This document shows positions 8,382-17,376 of a DNA stretch of 43,582 bases, piece by piece. The translations under genes and the position numbers were made by a program. Under the pieces are notes generated by a model. It had not been told where the DNA came from, ran no database searches, and worked only from the letters and a program-made list of their open reading frames with translations. This DNA comes from JAADHU01 sp964446495 (GTDB lineage Bacteria; Pseudomonadota; Gammaproteobacteria; Steroidobacterales; Woeseiaceae). The stretch's first letter is position 1. Each line of letters starts with the position of its first letter. Location: the NCBI GenBank assembly GCA_964446495.1, contig CAYUOY010000013.1, forward strand, positions 1 to 43,582. The letters are read 5' to 3'.

Positions 8382-10008
8382 TAATCGCAACCCCATTGGT
8401 GACGGCATAGTCATTCCACGCGTCGATCATCTCCGCCATGAGGCTCCCTTCTTGCACGGCCAGGTCGTGGGCTTCTGTAGGGTCGTCTTTAAGATTGTAC
8501 AGTTGCCATTCTCCATCACCTTCCGGCGGCCAGGTGAGTACCGCTTTCCAGTCGCCTTTAATCAGGGCGCGATTGCCATAGAGTTCCCAGCCGACGGCGG
8601 TGTCGCCATGGACCGAATCGTCTTCGCCAGACAACGTCGCAAGGGCTGAGCGACCGGTCATCGGCAGTACTTCTCTGCCGTCGTAGATCTCGCCTGGCCG
8701 TTCAACGTTTGCCAGCTCCAATATGGTGGGTGCGATATCCATCACGGTGACCAGTGCGTCATTGCGCCCGGTGTTGAAACGATTACTGGTGCTGTAAAAA
8801 ATGGCAGGAGCCCGTATACCGCCACCGGTTGTAAAGGACTTGAAGATTCTAAACGGTGAAACCGTTGCCTGACCCCAGCCTGCGCCGAGAAAAACATACG
8901 AACCCTCTCGACCCATATTGTCCAGGCGGTTGTCGAAAGTGGCCGGAATCCAAAATTCGTTGTCCAGCAGATGGCCGATGGCATTGCCCTCGGCACCGTT
9001 ATCTGACATGAAAATGATAATGGTCTCGCGATCGGATAGTGCTGCGACGGACTTCAGTACCCGACCAATGTGAAAGTCCATCAACTCAATCATCGCCGCA
9101 TGGAGTTCAATACGCTTCAGCTCGGTTTGTCTTTGCGCCGGTGACAGTTTTGTCCATTCAGCGACGTTTCTGTTTTGCTCCGGCAGGTCAGCGGACTTTG
9201 CCAGGATGCCAAGCTCAATCTGCCGTTCGAAGCGGGCGCGACGTACAGCGTGCCAGCCCTGGTCGTAGTCGCCCTTGTATTTGTCGATCCAGTCGTCGGG
9301 TACCTGCAGTGGCCAGTGCGGTGCGGTATAGGCGAGATAGGCGAAGTAGGGTTCGTCGTCGCCCGGGCGCTCTTCGATGAAACCCAGCAAACGGTCGGTG
9401 TAGGTCTTCGACGAATAAAAATCTGCTGGTAGTTTTTCCAGTCGCTGCTCGTCTTCGAAGTATTTCGCTTTGGCGACCGGGCGCATGTTGCCGGTCGCAT
9501 CCGCAAAATGGCTGGCGCCGCCGGATACGAGACCGAAGTAGTGATCAAAGCCGCGATCCGTTGGAAAGGTGCCGGGTTTGGCGCCCAGATCCCATTTGCC
9601 GGTCATGAAGGTGTGGTAACCACTGTCTTGCAGGAGTTTTGCAAACGACACTACGCGGTTATTCAAAAAACCCTCGTACCCGGGGCGTCCACGAAGTTCT
9701 GGCAATCGTAGCAGTGCCGCGGCATTGGCGCCGACGCCAGCGCGGTGGTGATCGATGCCGGACATCAACATGGCGCGCGTCGGTCCACACGTCGGCCCGG
9801 TATGAAAATTGGTGAGCTGAATCCCCTGGGCAGCGAGTGCATCGAGGTTGGGGGTACGAATCTCACCACCATAAGCGCCGAGATCGGAATAACCCAGGTC
9901 GTCGGCAAGAATGACAATGATGTTGGGGGCCTCGGCAGCCGTTGCGTTGGCGAATGCGTGCAATGCCAGTAACGAAAAAACGAGTAGTGGTCGTGATAGT
10001 GGGTTCAT
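8347..10008 (-). CDS. secreted arylsulfatase (formylglycine-type sulfatase)
   Basis: A 553-residue sulfatase. The start chosen is the ATG at 10008, because it begins a proper signal peptide (MNPLSRPLLVF to NATAA, cleavage before EAPN); the frame could open further upstream at 10113 but that adds a charged, non-signal stretch. The sulfatase signature C74-G-P-T-R78 is intact, so C74 would be converted to formylglycine; D35 and D36 in ADDLGYSD are calcium ligands. Further landmarks are TGKWDLG, HWPLQVPDDW and MSDNGAEGN. It would release sulfate from sulfated organics in the periplasm or outside. No formylglycine-generating enzyme lies in the window, so maturation must come from elsewhere. The 3' end overlaps the MFS gene by 35 bases tail to tail. 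Confidence 0.9.
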   Translation of the reverse strand: MNPLSRPLLVFSLLALHAFANATAAEAPNIIVILADDLGYSDLGAYGGEIRTPNLDALAAQGIQLTNFHTGPTCGPTRAMLMSGIDHHRAGVGANAAALLRLPELRGRPGYEGFLNNRVVSFAKLLQDSGYHTFMTGKWDLGAKPGTFPTDRGFDHYFGLVSGGASHFADATGNMRPVAKAKYFEDEQRLEKLPADFYSSKTYTDRLLGFIEERPGDDEPYFAYLAYTAPHWPLQVPDDWIDKYKGDYDQGWHAVRRARFERQIELGILAKSADLPEQNRNVAEWTKLSPAQRQTELKRIELHAAMIELMDFHIGRVLKSVAALSDRETIIIFMSDNGAEGNAIGHLLDNEFWIPATFDNRLDNMGREGSYVFLGAGWGQATVSPFRIFKSFTTGGGIRAPAIFYSTSNRFNTGRNDALVTVMDIAPTILELANVERPGEIYDGREVLPMTGRSALATLSGEDDSVHGDTAVGWELYGNRALIKGDWKAVLTWPPEGDGEWQLYNLKDDPTEAHDLAVQEGSLMAEMIDAWNDYAVTNGVAIINEDIGYGRYR

Positions 10009-10226
10009 ATCCGGCTCTGCAGTAATTTTCACAATACTGCGGCGTATTCTGCAACGAGTCCAGCGTTTGCGGTCATGCGCGTAACGGCTGGCGGGTTCTG
10101 TCCGGGTCACCACCGGGCATTATCGCATTTTGCAACAATGACCTGCCGCCATGATGGCGCGTCGTATCCTTATTGAGCGAGGTTAGATAAGATCGAGTCA
10201 ATAACAAACAAGAGGGGGGCCGCCTG

Positions 10227-11648
10227 ATGTCTGACTACGGGCTTATTATAAATGGCAAGAAAGTTGCCACTGAGAACTCATTTTCGGTGACCAACCCGGC
10301 GAACGAGGAAATTGTGTCGCAGTGTCCGATTGCGACCCGGAATCAACTCAACGAGGCCGTGAAAGCGGCTGCTGATGCTTTCGTCACATGGTCGAAAGTG
10401 GCGGATGAAGAGCGTGCCGCCGCGTGCGGAAATATTTCGGCGGCGATCAACGACCATGCAGACGAACTCGCCAGGCTGCTGACGGAAGAACAGGGCAAGC
10501 CGCTGAGCGGCGAGGGCTCAAGATTCGAAGTCGGTGGCGCTGCTGCCTGGGCCGGATTTACCGGCAGTCTTTCCCTGCCGGACAAAGTCATTCAGGACGA
10601 TGAGAAAGCCCGTGTTATTCAAACGCGCAAACCCATTGGGGTTGTTGGTTCGATTACGCCGTGGAACTGGCCGCTGATGATTGCGATCTGGCATGTCGTG
10701 CCAGCCATTCGGGCCGGTAATACGGTGGTGATCAAACCTTCTCCCTACACCCCTCTGAGTACGCTGCGTCTGGTGGAGATCATTAACGAGTGCTTGCCGC
10801 CGGGTGTTCTCAATTGCGTCACTGGCGAGGACGAACTGGGTCAGTGGATGAGCGAGCATCCGGATATCCAGAAGATTATTTTCACGGGGTCCACAGCCAC
10901 AGGGAAAAAAGTGATGGGCAGCTCGGCGGGAAGCCTGAAGCGATTGACCCTCGAGCTGGGTGGCAACGATGCGGGCATCGTCCTGGGCGATGCCGATCCG
11001 GCCTCCATCGCGCCCGGCATCATCGGCGGTGCTTTTATCAACAATGGCCAGACCTGTGCGGCCTTGAAGCGACTTTACGTGCACGAATCCATCTACGATG
11101 CATTATGCGATGAGCTTGTGGCCGCCTTGTCCGGCATACCGATGGGCAACGGACTCGACGAGGACAACTTGCAAGGGCCGATCCAGAACAAGATGCAGTT
11201 CGACAAAGTATCCGCGCTTTTGGCCGATGCGAAAGACAATGGCGGTCGGGTGTTATGTGGCGGCGATATACCGGATGCTCCCGGCTATTTCATGCCCTAT
11301 ACACTGGTTGCCGATGTGACCGATGGCATGCGCATTGTCGACGAGGAACAATTTGGACCTCTGTTACCCATTGTCAAATATTCCGATATCGACGATGCGG
11401 TCAGTCGTGCCAATGCCTCCGAGAGCGGTCTGGGAGGATCCATATGGTCCGCGGACACGGAGCGCGCTGCGGAAATAGCAGCACAACTCGAATGCGGCAC
11501 GGCGTGGGTCAATCAACACGGCGGAATCGCACCGAATATTCCCTTCGGCGGCGTCAAATGCTCCGGCATAGGAGTGGAATTTGGTGAGGAGGGATTGCAG
11601 GAATACACCACTATCCAGGTGGTTAACGTTGCCAAGGCCGCGGCCTGA
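10227..11648 (+). CDS. NAD(P)-dependent aldehyde dehydrogenase
   Basis: A 473-residue cytosolic aldehyde dehydrogenase of the usual length. All catalytic marks are present: N147 in TPWNWPL, the cofactor loop FTGSTATGKKV at about 220-229, E243 in LELGGND, and the nucleophile C277 in NGQTCAALKR. The end, PFGGVKCSGIGVEFGEEGLQEYT, is typical of the class. A strong AGGGGGG site precedes the ATG. It oxidises an aldehyde to the acid. Its stop overlaps the start of the NRAMP-like permease (TGATG), so the two are translated together, which links the enzyme to that transporter. The aldehyde is not known; the ThDP enzyme two genes downstream could produce or consume it. Confidence 0.92.
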   Translation: MSDYGLIINGKKVATENSFSVTNPANEEIVSQCPIATRNQLNEAVKAAADAFVTWSKVADEERAAACGNISAAINDHADELARLLTEEQGKPLSGEGSRFEVGGAAAWAGFTGSLSLPDKVIQDDEKARVIQTRKPIGVVGSITPWNWPLMIAIWHVVPAIRAGNTVVIKPSPYTPLSTLRLVEIINECLPPGVLNCVTGEDELGQWMSEHPDIQKIIFTGSTATGKKVMGSSAGSLKRLTLELGGNDAGIVLGDADPASIAPGIIGGAFINNGQTCAALKRLYVHESIYDALCDELVAALSGIPMGNGLDEDNLQGPIQNKMQFDKVSALLADAKDNGGRVLCGGDIPDAPGYFMPYTLVADVTDGMRIVDEEQFGPLLPIVKYSDIDDAVSRANASESGLGGSIWSADTERAAEIAAQLECGTAWVNQHGGIAPNIPFGGVKCSGIGVEFGEEGLQEYTTIQVVNVAKAAA

Positions 11649-12880
11649 TGGGCAGCTTACTGTCCCGACTGGGACCGGGCATGATGCTGGCGGCTGTGGC
11701 CGTCGGTGTGTCGCACCTGGTTTTCTCGACTCAGGCGGGCGCAAATTATGGCTTGTCTCTTTCCTGGTTGATCATTGCAGTCGTCATCCTGAAATATCCG
11801 GCATTTCATTTTGCCGTTCAGTATGCGAGCGCGACCGGGCGAAGCCTGGTGACGGGCTATGCCCGAATCGGCAAGGTCGCCCAGACATGGCTGGTTGTCG
11901 GGTTTTTCGTCGACACCTTTATTGCCACTGGCGCCGTCGCGATGGTGACAGCGGGCTTGTTTATCAGCGTTTTCAAACTACCGTTCAGTGGCCCCCAGGT
12001 CGCCGTTGCGCTAATGGTTCTTTCGGCCGCCATATTGATGAATGGACAGTACGCTCGTGCAGAGAAGCTGGTAAAGATTTTTGTGCTGGCATTTTCCGTT
12101 CTTGCTGTGGTGGCAACGCTGTTCGCATTGCCGCTTATCGGAGACGGGGGACGGGCGGTGTTCGCCGAATTAACACCGAGCCGCTCCCTGGCCGTTTTTG
12201 TGATTGCAATAGCAGGCTGGATGCCGATGCCACTCAATGGCTCGGTGCAGATCTCGAAGTGGGTTTGTGAAAAACGCCGCCTCATGGGTGATGGCTTCAA
12301 ACCGCGCGATGCACTGGCCGATTTTCGGGTGGGCTACGGACTGACTGTCATATTGGCACTTTGTTTCCTGTTGATGGGCACCGCGGTGTTGTTTGATGCG
12401 GGCTACAAAGCGCCCGCAAACCCAGGCGCATTTGCAACCGAATTGCTCGGAATTTTCACCACCGTCATCGGCGACTGGAGCTACCCGATCATCGCGGTCG
12501 CGGCGCTTGCCGTGATGTGGTCAACGCAGATCGCCTTGATGGATGTGATGCCACGCCTGACAGATCGCTTGCTGGGAACGCTGACCGGTCGGCCGCGTGA
12601 CGCTCCCAGCCGTTATAGCAAGTTTCTGCTCGCTCAGGTTATCGGTGTATCCATCATTCTCCTTTTCCTGATGCAGGGATTTACCTCCTTTCTTTATTTC
12701 GCGACCAGCATGGGTTTCCTTGCCGCACCCGCCATTGCCTACTACAACTATATTGCGATGACCTCGGATGAGGTGCCGCTCGAATTTCGGCCCGGACGGC
12801 AGATGGCTGTCTGGAACTGGATCAGCGTTGCCACTATGTCGGTGTTCGCGCTTGCCTTTCTCTATACCAGCCTGACCTAA
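11648..12880 (+). CDS. divergent NRAMP-like permease
   Basis: A 410-residue membrane protein of about eleven helices, related to NRAMP/SLC11 transporters by its opening LGPGMMLAA and overall layout. It lacks both hallmark metal sites: the helix-one motif DPGN is replaced by G20-V-S-H23, and the helix-six motif MPH is replaced by M192-P-M-P195 (GWMPMPLNGS). It is therefore unlikely to carry manganese or iron like the classical proteins and may move another ion or an organic substrate. It is fused in translation to the aldehyde dehydrogenase by a TGATG overlap, which argues for an organic-acid or aldehyde-related substrate. That is inference. Confidence 0.75.
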   Translation: MGSLLSRLGPGMMLAAVAVGVSHLVFSTQAGANYGLSLSWLIIAVVILKYPAFHFAVQYASATGRSLVTGYARIGKVAQTWLVVGFFVDTFIATGAVAMVTAGLFISVFKLPFSGPQVAVALMVLSAAILMNGQYARAEKLVKIFVLAFSVLAVVATLFALPLIGDGGRAVFAELTPSRSLAVFVIAIAGWMPMPLNGSVQISKWVCEKRRLMGDGFKPRDALADFRVGYGLTVILALCFLLMGTAVLFDAGYKAPANPGAFATELLGIFTTVIGDWSYPIIAVAALAVMWSTQIALMDVMPRLTDRLLGTLTGRPRDAPSRYSKFLLAQVIGVSIILLFLMQGFTSFLYFATSMGFLAAPAIAYYNYIAMTSDEVPLEFRPGRQMAVWNWISVATMSVFALAFLYTSLT

Positions 12881-12915
12881 GGAACATCCGCTCGATTCAT
12901 AAACTCGCGTCCTGT

Positions 12916-12962
12916 GTTCAAAATGTCCAGCTTTGGTGTTGCGAATTTTTGCAATAGCCAGC
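12916..12962. repeat. 47-nt dispersed repeat, copy 1
   Basis: GTTCAAAATGTCCAGC begins a 47-base stretch that recurs at 39786-39832 with 40 identical bases; all seven differences are transitions. It contains TTGC and GCAA arms around an AT-rich loop plus outer GCT/AGC, so it could fold as a hairpin. It lies in the 161-base gap before the ThDP-enzyme gene. Confidence 0.7.
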
Positions 12963-13041
12963 TTATGTTCGATCTGTGCCTTGAAGCTGAATATTTTGCA
13001 TCACAATCTACGTCGTCCAGACCAAATTAAAGGTTTCCTAA

Positions 13042-14685
13042 ATGACTCAACCCAAGAATATGACCGGTGGCGAAGCCATGGTGCGCGCGGCACAGGCGAA
13101 TGGTATCGACACGATCTTCGGACTGCCGGGTGCGCAGATTTACCCGCTGTTCGATGCGCTGCATCAGACACCTGAAATCAAAACCATCATCAGCCGGCAT
13201 GAGCAGGGCGCGGCCTACATGGCGATGGGCTATGCGAAGGCGACCGGCAGACCGGGCGCTTTCTCTGTCGTACCGGGACCTGGCATTCTGAATGCGACGG
13301 CGGCGCTCTGTACCGCCATGGGTTGCAACACGCCGGTTCTTTGCCTGACCGGACAGATACCATCCCAGTTCCTGGGTGTCGGTCGCGGCCACCTGCATGA
13401 ACTGGCGGATCAGGTGGCGACCTTGAACGGCGTCATCAAGCACGCCGATCGCATCGATGACCCGGCCGACACATCGGCCAAAATGAATGAGGCCTTCCAC
13501 ATCATGCAAAGTGGCCGGCCCGGCCCGGTGGCTCTCGAAATGTGCTGGGACACGATGGCTGGCTCGAAAGACATCGACATCGGGCCCGGCAATTCGGTGA
13601 TTGACAAGCCGCTTGTCGATGAGGATGCATTGGCAGATGCGGCCGAGCTTATCGCTGGTGCAAAAAACATCATGATCATGTGCGGCGGCGGTGCGCAGCA
13701 TGCGAGTGCGGAGGTTACGGAGCTCGCTGAAATGCTGGGTGCGGCGACCACTGCATTTCGCAGTGGCCGGGGAGTGGTCAGCGAGGGTAGTGCATGTGGC
13801 GTCTCGTCGGCGGCCGCGCACCGGCTTTGGGAAGATACCGATTTGTTAATTGGCGTCGGATCACGACTCGAAATGCAATTCATGCGCTGGCTGTCGATGG
13901 GTGAATACCACGATGCGCCACCAGCAGGTGACAGGAAAGTGATTCGTATCGATGTCGATCCCGTTGAAATGCAACGATTCAAGCCCGATGTTGGTGTCAT
14001 AGCCGATGCAGTGGACGGCGTGCGCGGCCTGATCAGCAAGGTCGGCAAGCGTGGATTCAATGCCGGCGATCTGGATCGTATCGCCACGGCGAAGGCCCAG
14101 GCGCGCGCTGAAATAGAGGAAATTCAGCCGCAGATGGCGTACCTGGATGTTATTCGCGAGGTCTTGCCCCACGACGGGTATTTCGTCGAAGAGCTGTGTC
14201 AGATCGGCTTTACCTCATATTTCGGTTACGACGTCTACGAGCCGCGGACCTACGTGACACCCGGATTCCAGGGGACACTCGGTTTCGGTTTTCCGACTGC
14301 GATCGGCGTAAAAGCGGCGATGCCGGACAAGGCGGTGGTGTCGATTACCGGTGACGGCGGATTCATGTTTGCAATGCCAGAGTTGGCCGCGGCCGTGCAA
14401 CACAATATCGGATTGATCACGATCCTGTTCAATAACCAGTGTTTTGGCAATGTACGCAGAGACCAGCAGGAGCGCTTCGAGTCCCATATAATTGGCGCGG
14501 ATTTGACGAACCCTGATTTCATGAAACTGACCGAGTCGTTCGGCGCCGATGCCTACCGTGTTGATTCTCCTGATGCGCTCAAACCGGCATTGGCCAAAGC
14601 CATCGATGCGGACCGGCCAGCCGTAATTGAAGTGAGCGTCGAAAAAGGCTCGGAAGCCAGCCCCTGGAAGTACATTCACCGCTAA
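13042..14685 (+). CDS. acetolactate-synthase-like ThDP-dependent enzyme
   Basis: A 547-residue thiamine-diphosphate enzyme with the three standard domains: Pyr (about 8-175), a Rossmann-like middle domain (about 195-340) and PP (about 370-540). E54 in SRHEQGAAYMA is the cofactor-activating glutamate. The magnesium/ThDP motif starts at G437-D-G and ends near FNNQ around 465. It resembles the large subunit of acetolactate synthase but no small regulatory subunit is nearby, so it is more likely a catabolic decarboxylase or lyase of the broader family (glyoxylate carboligase, oxalyl-CoA decarboxylase or benzoylformate decarboxylase relatives). An AAAGG site precedes the ATG. It is followed after 11 bases by an exported serine hydrolase, in one probable operon. 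Confidence 0.85.
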   Translation: MTQPKNMTGGEAMVRAAQANGIDTIFGLPGAQIYPLFDALHQTPEIKTIISRHEQGAAYMAMGYAKATGRPGAFSVVPGPGILNATAALCTAMGCNTPVLCLTGQIPSQFLGVGRGHLHELADQVATLNGVIKHADRIDDPADTSAKMNEAFHIMQSGRPGPVALEMCWDTMAGSKDIDIGPGNSVIDKPLVDEDALADAAELIAGAKNIMIMCGGGAQHASAEVTELAEMLGAATTAFRSGRGVVSEGSACGVSSAAAHRLWEDTDLLIGVGSRLEMQFMRWLSMGEYHDAPPAGDRKVIRIDVDPVEMQRFKPDVGVIADAVDGVRGLISKVGKRGFNAGDLDRIATAKAQARAEIEEIQPQMAYLDVIREVLPHDGYFVEELCQIGFTSYFGYDVYEPRTYVTPGFQGTLGFGFPTAIGVKAAMPDKAVVSITGDGGFMFAMPELAAAVQHNIGLITILFNNQCFGNVRRDQQERFESHIIGADLTNPDFMKLTESFGADAYRVDSPDALKPALAKAIDADRPAVIEVSVEKGSEASPWKYIHR

Positions 14686-14696
14686 CGGAGCGCCAC

Positions 14697-16268
14697 ATGC
14701 AGCAACGTCGATACCAACGAAGACTTGTGAGCGTATTGGCGCTCATGGTGTGTGTCTTAACACAGAGATCACTCGCACAAGTACCCAGCGATGAATACAT
14801 TGATGATCTTGCGACCCGAGCGCTGGAGCAGTTCAATACACCCGGTATAGCGATAGGGGTGTTGAAAGACGGTGAGCTCGTATATTCAACGGGTCACGGC
14901 GTCAGGGATATGCACCAATCCGATCCGGTAGACGCGGACACGATTTTCGAGATTGCCTCGCTGACAAAAGCGTTTACCACGGCCGCACTGGGCATCCTGC
15001 TCGATGACGGCAAGCTCCATTGGGATGATCGGGTGATCGATCATGTGCCCGAGTTTCGCATGTACGATGCGTGGGTTACGCGCGAATTCACCATCCGCGA
15101 TCTTCTGACTCATCGCAGCGGACTGGGTCTTGGTGCCGGAGATTTGTTGTTCTGGCCGAACCAGGAGTCCACCACCGAAGACGTCCTCAATGCCATGCGT
15201 TACCTGAAACCAGAAACCAGTTTCCGCACGGCCTATGCGTACGACAATCTACTCTACGTAATCGCCGGTGAAGTGGTTACCCGGGTTTCGGGTATGCCCT
15301 GGGCCGATTTCGTGGAGCAACGTATTATGCAGCCGCTGGGCATGGATGACTGTCGGGCATTGCCGGGTCGGGTCACTGAGCGGGAGAATCGTGCTACGCC
15401 GCACATGTTGGTGGACGGGAAGCTGGAGACAACGTTCTTTAGCGGCGGCGGTGTAACGGCAGCGGCCGGAGCGGTCAATTGCAATGTAACCGGTCTCGCA
15501 AAATGGGCGGCGATGCATCTGGCAAACGGTGCGCTTCCTGATGGGAGTTGGCTGATCAGCGAGGAAACGCATGCAGATCTTTGGCAAGCAGTGACCTTAA
15601 CTCCGGTGGATTCCATCCATCGCGAACACAGTCGCACGCACTTCCGGGCCTATGCGCTTGGCTGGGGATTGCAGGATTTTTTCGGTTACCTGCAAGTGAG
15701 TCACTCTGGCGGCCTGCAGGGGATGACTACTTATATTGCCTTTCTGCCGGAGAAAGACCTGGCCGTCATCGTACTCACCAATCAGTTCACGCGTGCGTAT
15801 CGCGCGGTGGCTGACGGAATATTGAGCGCTTATGTTGAGGACGAGCCGGAAGACTGGATAAAGATTTTTGGTCAGGCCGATACCGAGCGCAACGCCGCAG
15901 CAGATGCGGAAGTGGCCGAAGCATTTGCCAATCGTGATGCCGAAAGTCAGCCCTCATTGCCGCTCTCAGCTTATGCGGGGACTTATACTGACAACTGGTA
16001 TGGCGATGTTGTCGTCGCAGAAGAAGGTGATGGACTGACCATGCACTTTACTCGCTCGAAGTTGATGACGGGTCCGCTCGAACATTTCCAGTACGACACG
16101 TTCATCGCACGCTGGCGTGACCGTAGCCTGCTGGCCGATGCGTATGCGACGTTTTCGCTCGGGGCAGACGGGAAAGTCGAAGCAATCAAAATGCGCTGGG
16201 TGTCACCACTAACTGATTTTTCCTACGATTTTCACCACCTGGACCTCAGACGCCAGTTGCCGGAGTAG
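14697..16268 (+). CDS. exported serine hydrolase, beta-lactamase/class C PBP-like with DUF3471-type C-terminus
   Basis: A 523-residue protein with a signal peptide ending around RSLAQ. The serine-hydrolase domain (about 35-380) shows S88-L-T-K91, the second motif Y182-D-N184, and the late HSGG in place of KTG. The C-terminal 120 residues (from LPLSAYAGTYTDNWYGD) form the small beta-barrel-like DUF3471 domain often added to such enzymes. Relatives are esterases, D-aminopeptidases and penicillin-binding-like proteins; true beta-lactamase activity is not implied. It would act in the periplasm. GGAGC lies five bases before the ATG, and it follows the ThDP gene by 11 bases. It may release a substrate for the upstream enzymes. 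Confidence 0.88.
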   Translation: MQQRRYQRRLVSVLALMVCVLTQRSLAQVPSDEYIDDLATRALEQFNTPGIAIGVLKDGELVYSTGHGVRDMHQSDPVDADTIFEIASLTKAFTTAALGILLDDGKLHWDDRVIDHVPEFRMYDAWVTREFTIRDLLTHRSGLGLGAGDLLFWPNQESTTEDVLNAMRYLKPETSFRTAYAYDNLLYVIAGEVVTRVSGMPWADFVEQRIMQPLGMDDCRALPGRVTERENRATPHMLVDGKLETTFFSGGGVTAAAGAVNCNVTGLAKWAAMHLANGALPDGSWLISEETHADLWQAVTLTPVDSIHREHSRTHFRAYALGWGLQDFFGYLQVSHSGGLQGMTTYIAFLPEKDLAVIVLTNQFTRAYRAVADGILSAYVEDEPEDWIKIFGQADTERNAAADAEVAEAFANRDAESQPSLPLSAYAGTYTDNWYGDVVVAEEGDGLTMHFTRSKLMTGPLEHFQYDTFIARWRDRSLLADAYATFSLGADGKVEAIKMRWVSPLTDFSYDFHHLDLRRQLPE

Positions 16269-16359
16269 TGCAGTTTGTTCCCATGTTGAGGTATGCCGCA
16301 GGAATTCCCGTCGTGCTATCGAGAAGACAGGCTGCCAGCACATTTTTTACTGCCTGCGA

Positions 16360-17127
16360 TTACTTGCAGCTGGATTTTTCCTGTTCCCACCATCGTGACA
16401 GGACGCGGTTGTACTCGGAGATATACTCAGCCCCTGCAGAGACTGCTTTTTTCTGATTGTCATCCAGATCGGCCGTCTTCAATTGCATCGTAAAATCAGG
16501 TCGTTCCGTGTGGCAGAGCAGCAGTTCATCGATGCCCGCGAACGTTGTGTCAATGCCAATCAGCCGTGGACGGTCCTGGCTGACTTCAAACGCCGCACGC
16601 GCAATGTGATCGTCTTCGGCCAGCCAAAGGACCAGTTGCTCGGCATCCGGTAGTGTGGCGTCAATATCGTCAATCTGGCCTTCGATATTTTCGGGGTTCA
16701 TGACCAGCCCATCCAGTCGCAAAATATCTTTCGGCCAGATGTAATTGCCACGTCTCATCATGACAATCGTGCCGTCCGGGTAATGTAACTGGTGGCCGCG
16801 TATTTCGCGTTCATTGAAACGGTGTGGCCAGCCAACGACGGTAATAGGATCGCCGACCTTGATCGCCTTGAGTTCGTCGTCAAAGCCCAGGCGCTTGGCG
16901 TCGCGAGGGTCCTCGGTCGTCAAAGTCCATTCCAGAACAGAACCGTCTGCTCCGGTGACATCAATGCGGTAAATGCTGTGCGGATAGCCGAAGCGCGCTT
17001 TGGTGACGACACCGGTGATTTTAACTTCGGTCTTGCCGTCATAGTGCAATACCGAGTGGTGTGCAGGGGCAGGGCCGGCAATTAAAAGGGTTGTGGCGAT
17101 CGCAAGCAGGATTCTTAAAACAGGCAT
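16360..17127 (-). CDS. exported DUF6152-family protein
   Basis: A 255-residue protein with a clean signal peptide (MPVLRILLAIATTLLIAG, cleavage near APAHH). It begins with the family mark HHSVLHYD followed by KITGVVTKARFGYPHS, a small OB-like beta domain that extends to roughly residue 115. The remaining 140 residues are an additional region with a late cysteine pattern (LLCHTERPD and SSCK). The function of the family is unknown; the paired histidines right after the signal cleavage site could bind a metal. GGAGA lies six bases before the ATG. It stands alone, convergent with the serine hydrolase and divergent from the efflux operon. Confidence 0.75.
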   Translation of the reverse strand: MPVLRILLAIATTLLIAGPAPAHHSVLHYDGKTEVKITGVVTKARFGYPHSIYRIDVTGADGSVLEWTLTTEDPRDAKRLGFDDELKAIKVGDPITVVGWPHRFNEREIRGHQLHYPDGTIVMMRRGNYIWPKDILRLDGLVMNPENIEGQIDDIDATLPDAEQLVLWLAEDDHIARAAFEVSQDRPRLIGIDTTFAGIDELLLCHTERPDFTMQLKTADLDDNQKKAVSAGAEYISEYNRVLSRWWEQEKSSCK

Positions 17128-17213
17128 TGACAGGTCTCCATCGTTGTTGGCTTACGTTACAGACCCGTTATCGTACTGGCAACATTGATCTCACAGGCTG
17201 CCAGGCTGAAACA

Positions 17214-17232
17214 GATTGGACTCAGTCTAATC
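17214..17232. promoter_or_regulatory. candidate operator, 19-base interrupted palindrome
   Basis: GATTGGACTCAGTCTAATC reads GATT-n-GACT-n-AGTC-n-AATC, a fully symmetric dyad except at the three spacer positions. It lies about 220 bases before the adaptor-protein start and about 85 bases before the DUF6152 start, a good place for a dimeric repressor. No cognate regulator gene is adjacent. Confidence 0.4.
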
Positions 17233-17321
17233 ACAGGGACTTGATAGTTGAAAAATTAGAACCATTTTCATAGTTGACGCATCTAAGAAGTTAACGAGCT
17301 GGAAACGCCAGGAAATGGTGA

Positions 17322-17376
17322 TGGTCGAGTCGCGGGAATCGCTCTGATAGCAGCAGCGATTCCCGCGACTCGACCA
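17322..17376. repeat. large perfect hairpin, 22-bp arms
   Basis: Arms 17322-17343 (starting TGGTCGAGTCGCGGG) and 17355-17376 are perfectly complementary over 22 bases, with an 11-base loop that itself holds a small CTG/CAG dyad. It is GC-rich and has no T run, so it is not an ordinary terminator. It sits 76 bases before the adaptor gene and could be a REP-type element or a leader structure. Confidence 0.7.

Noticed and set aside
13027..13821. Minus-strand open frame opposite the ThDP-enzyme gene (264 codons)
   Set aside because: The sense strand carries the E54 motif and the whole Pyr domain; the antisense text is histidine/arginine-rich and unlike any family.
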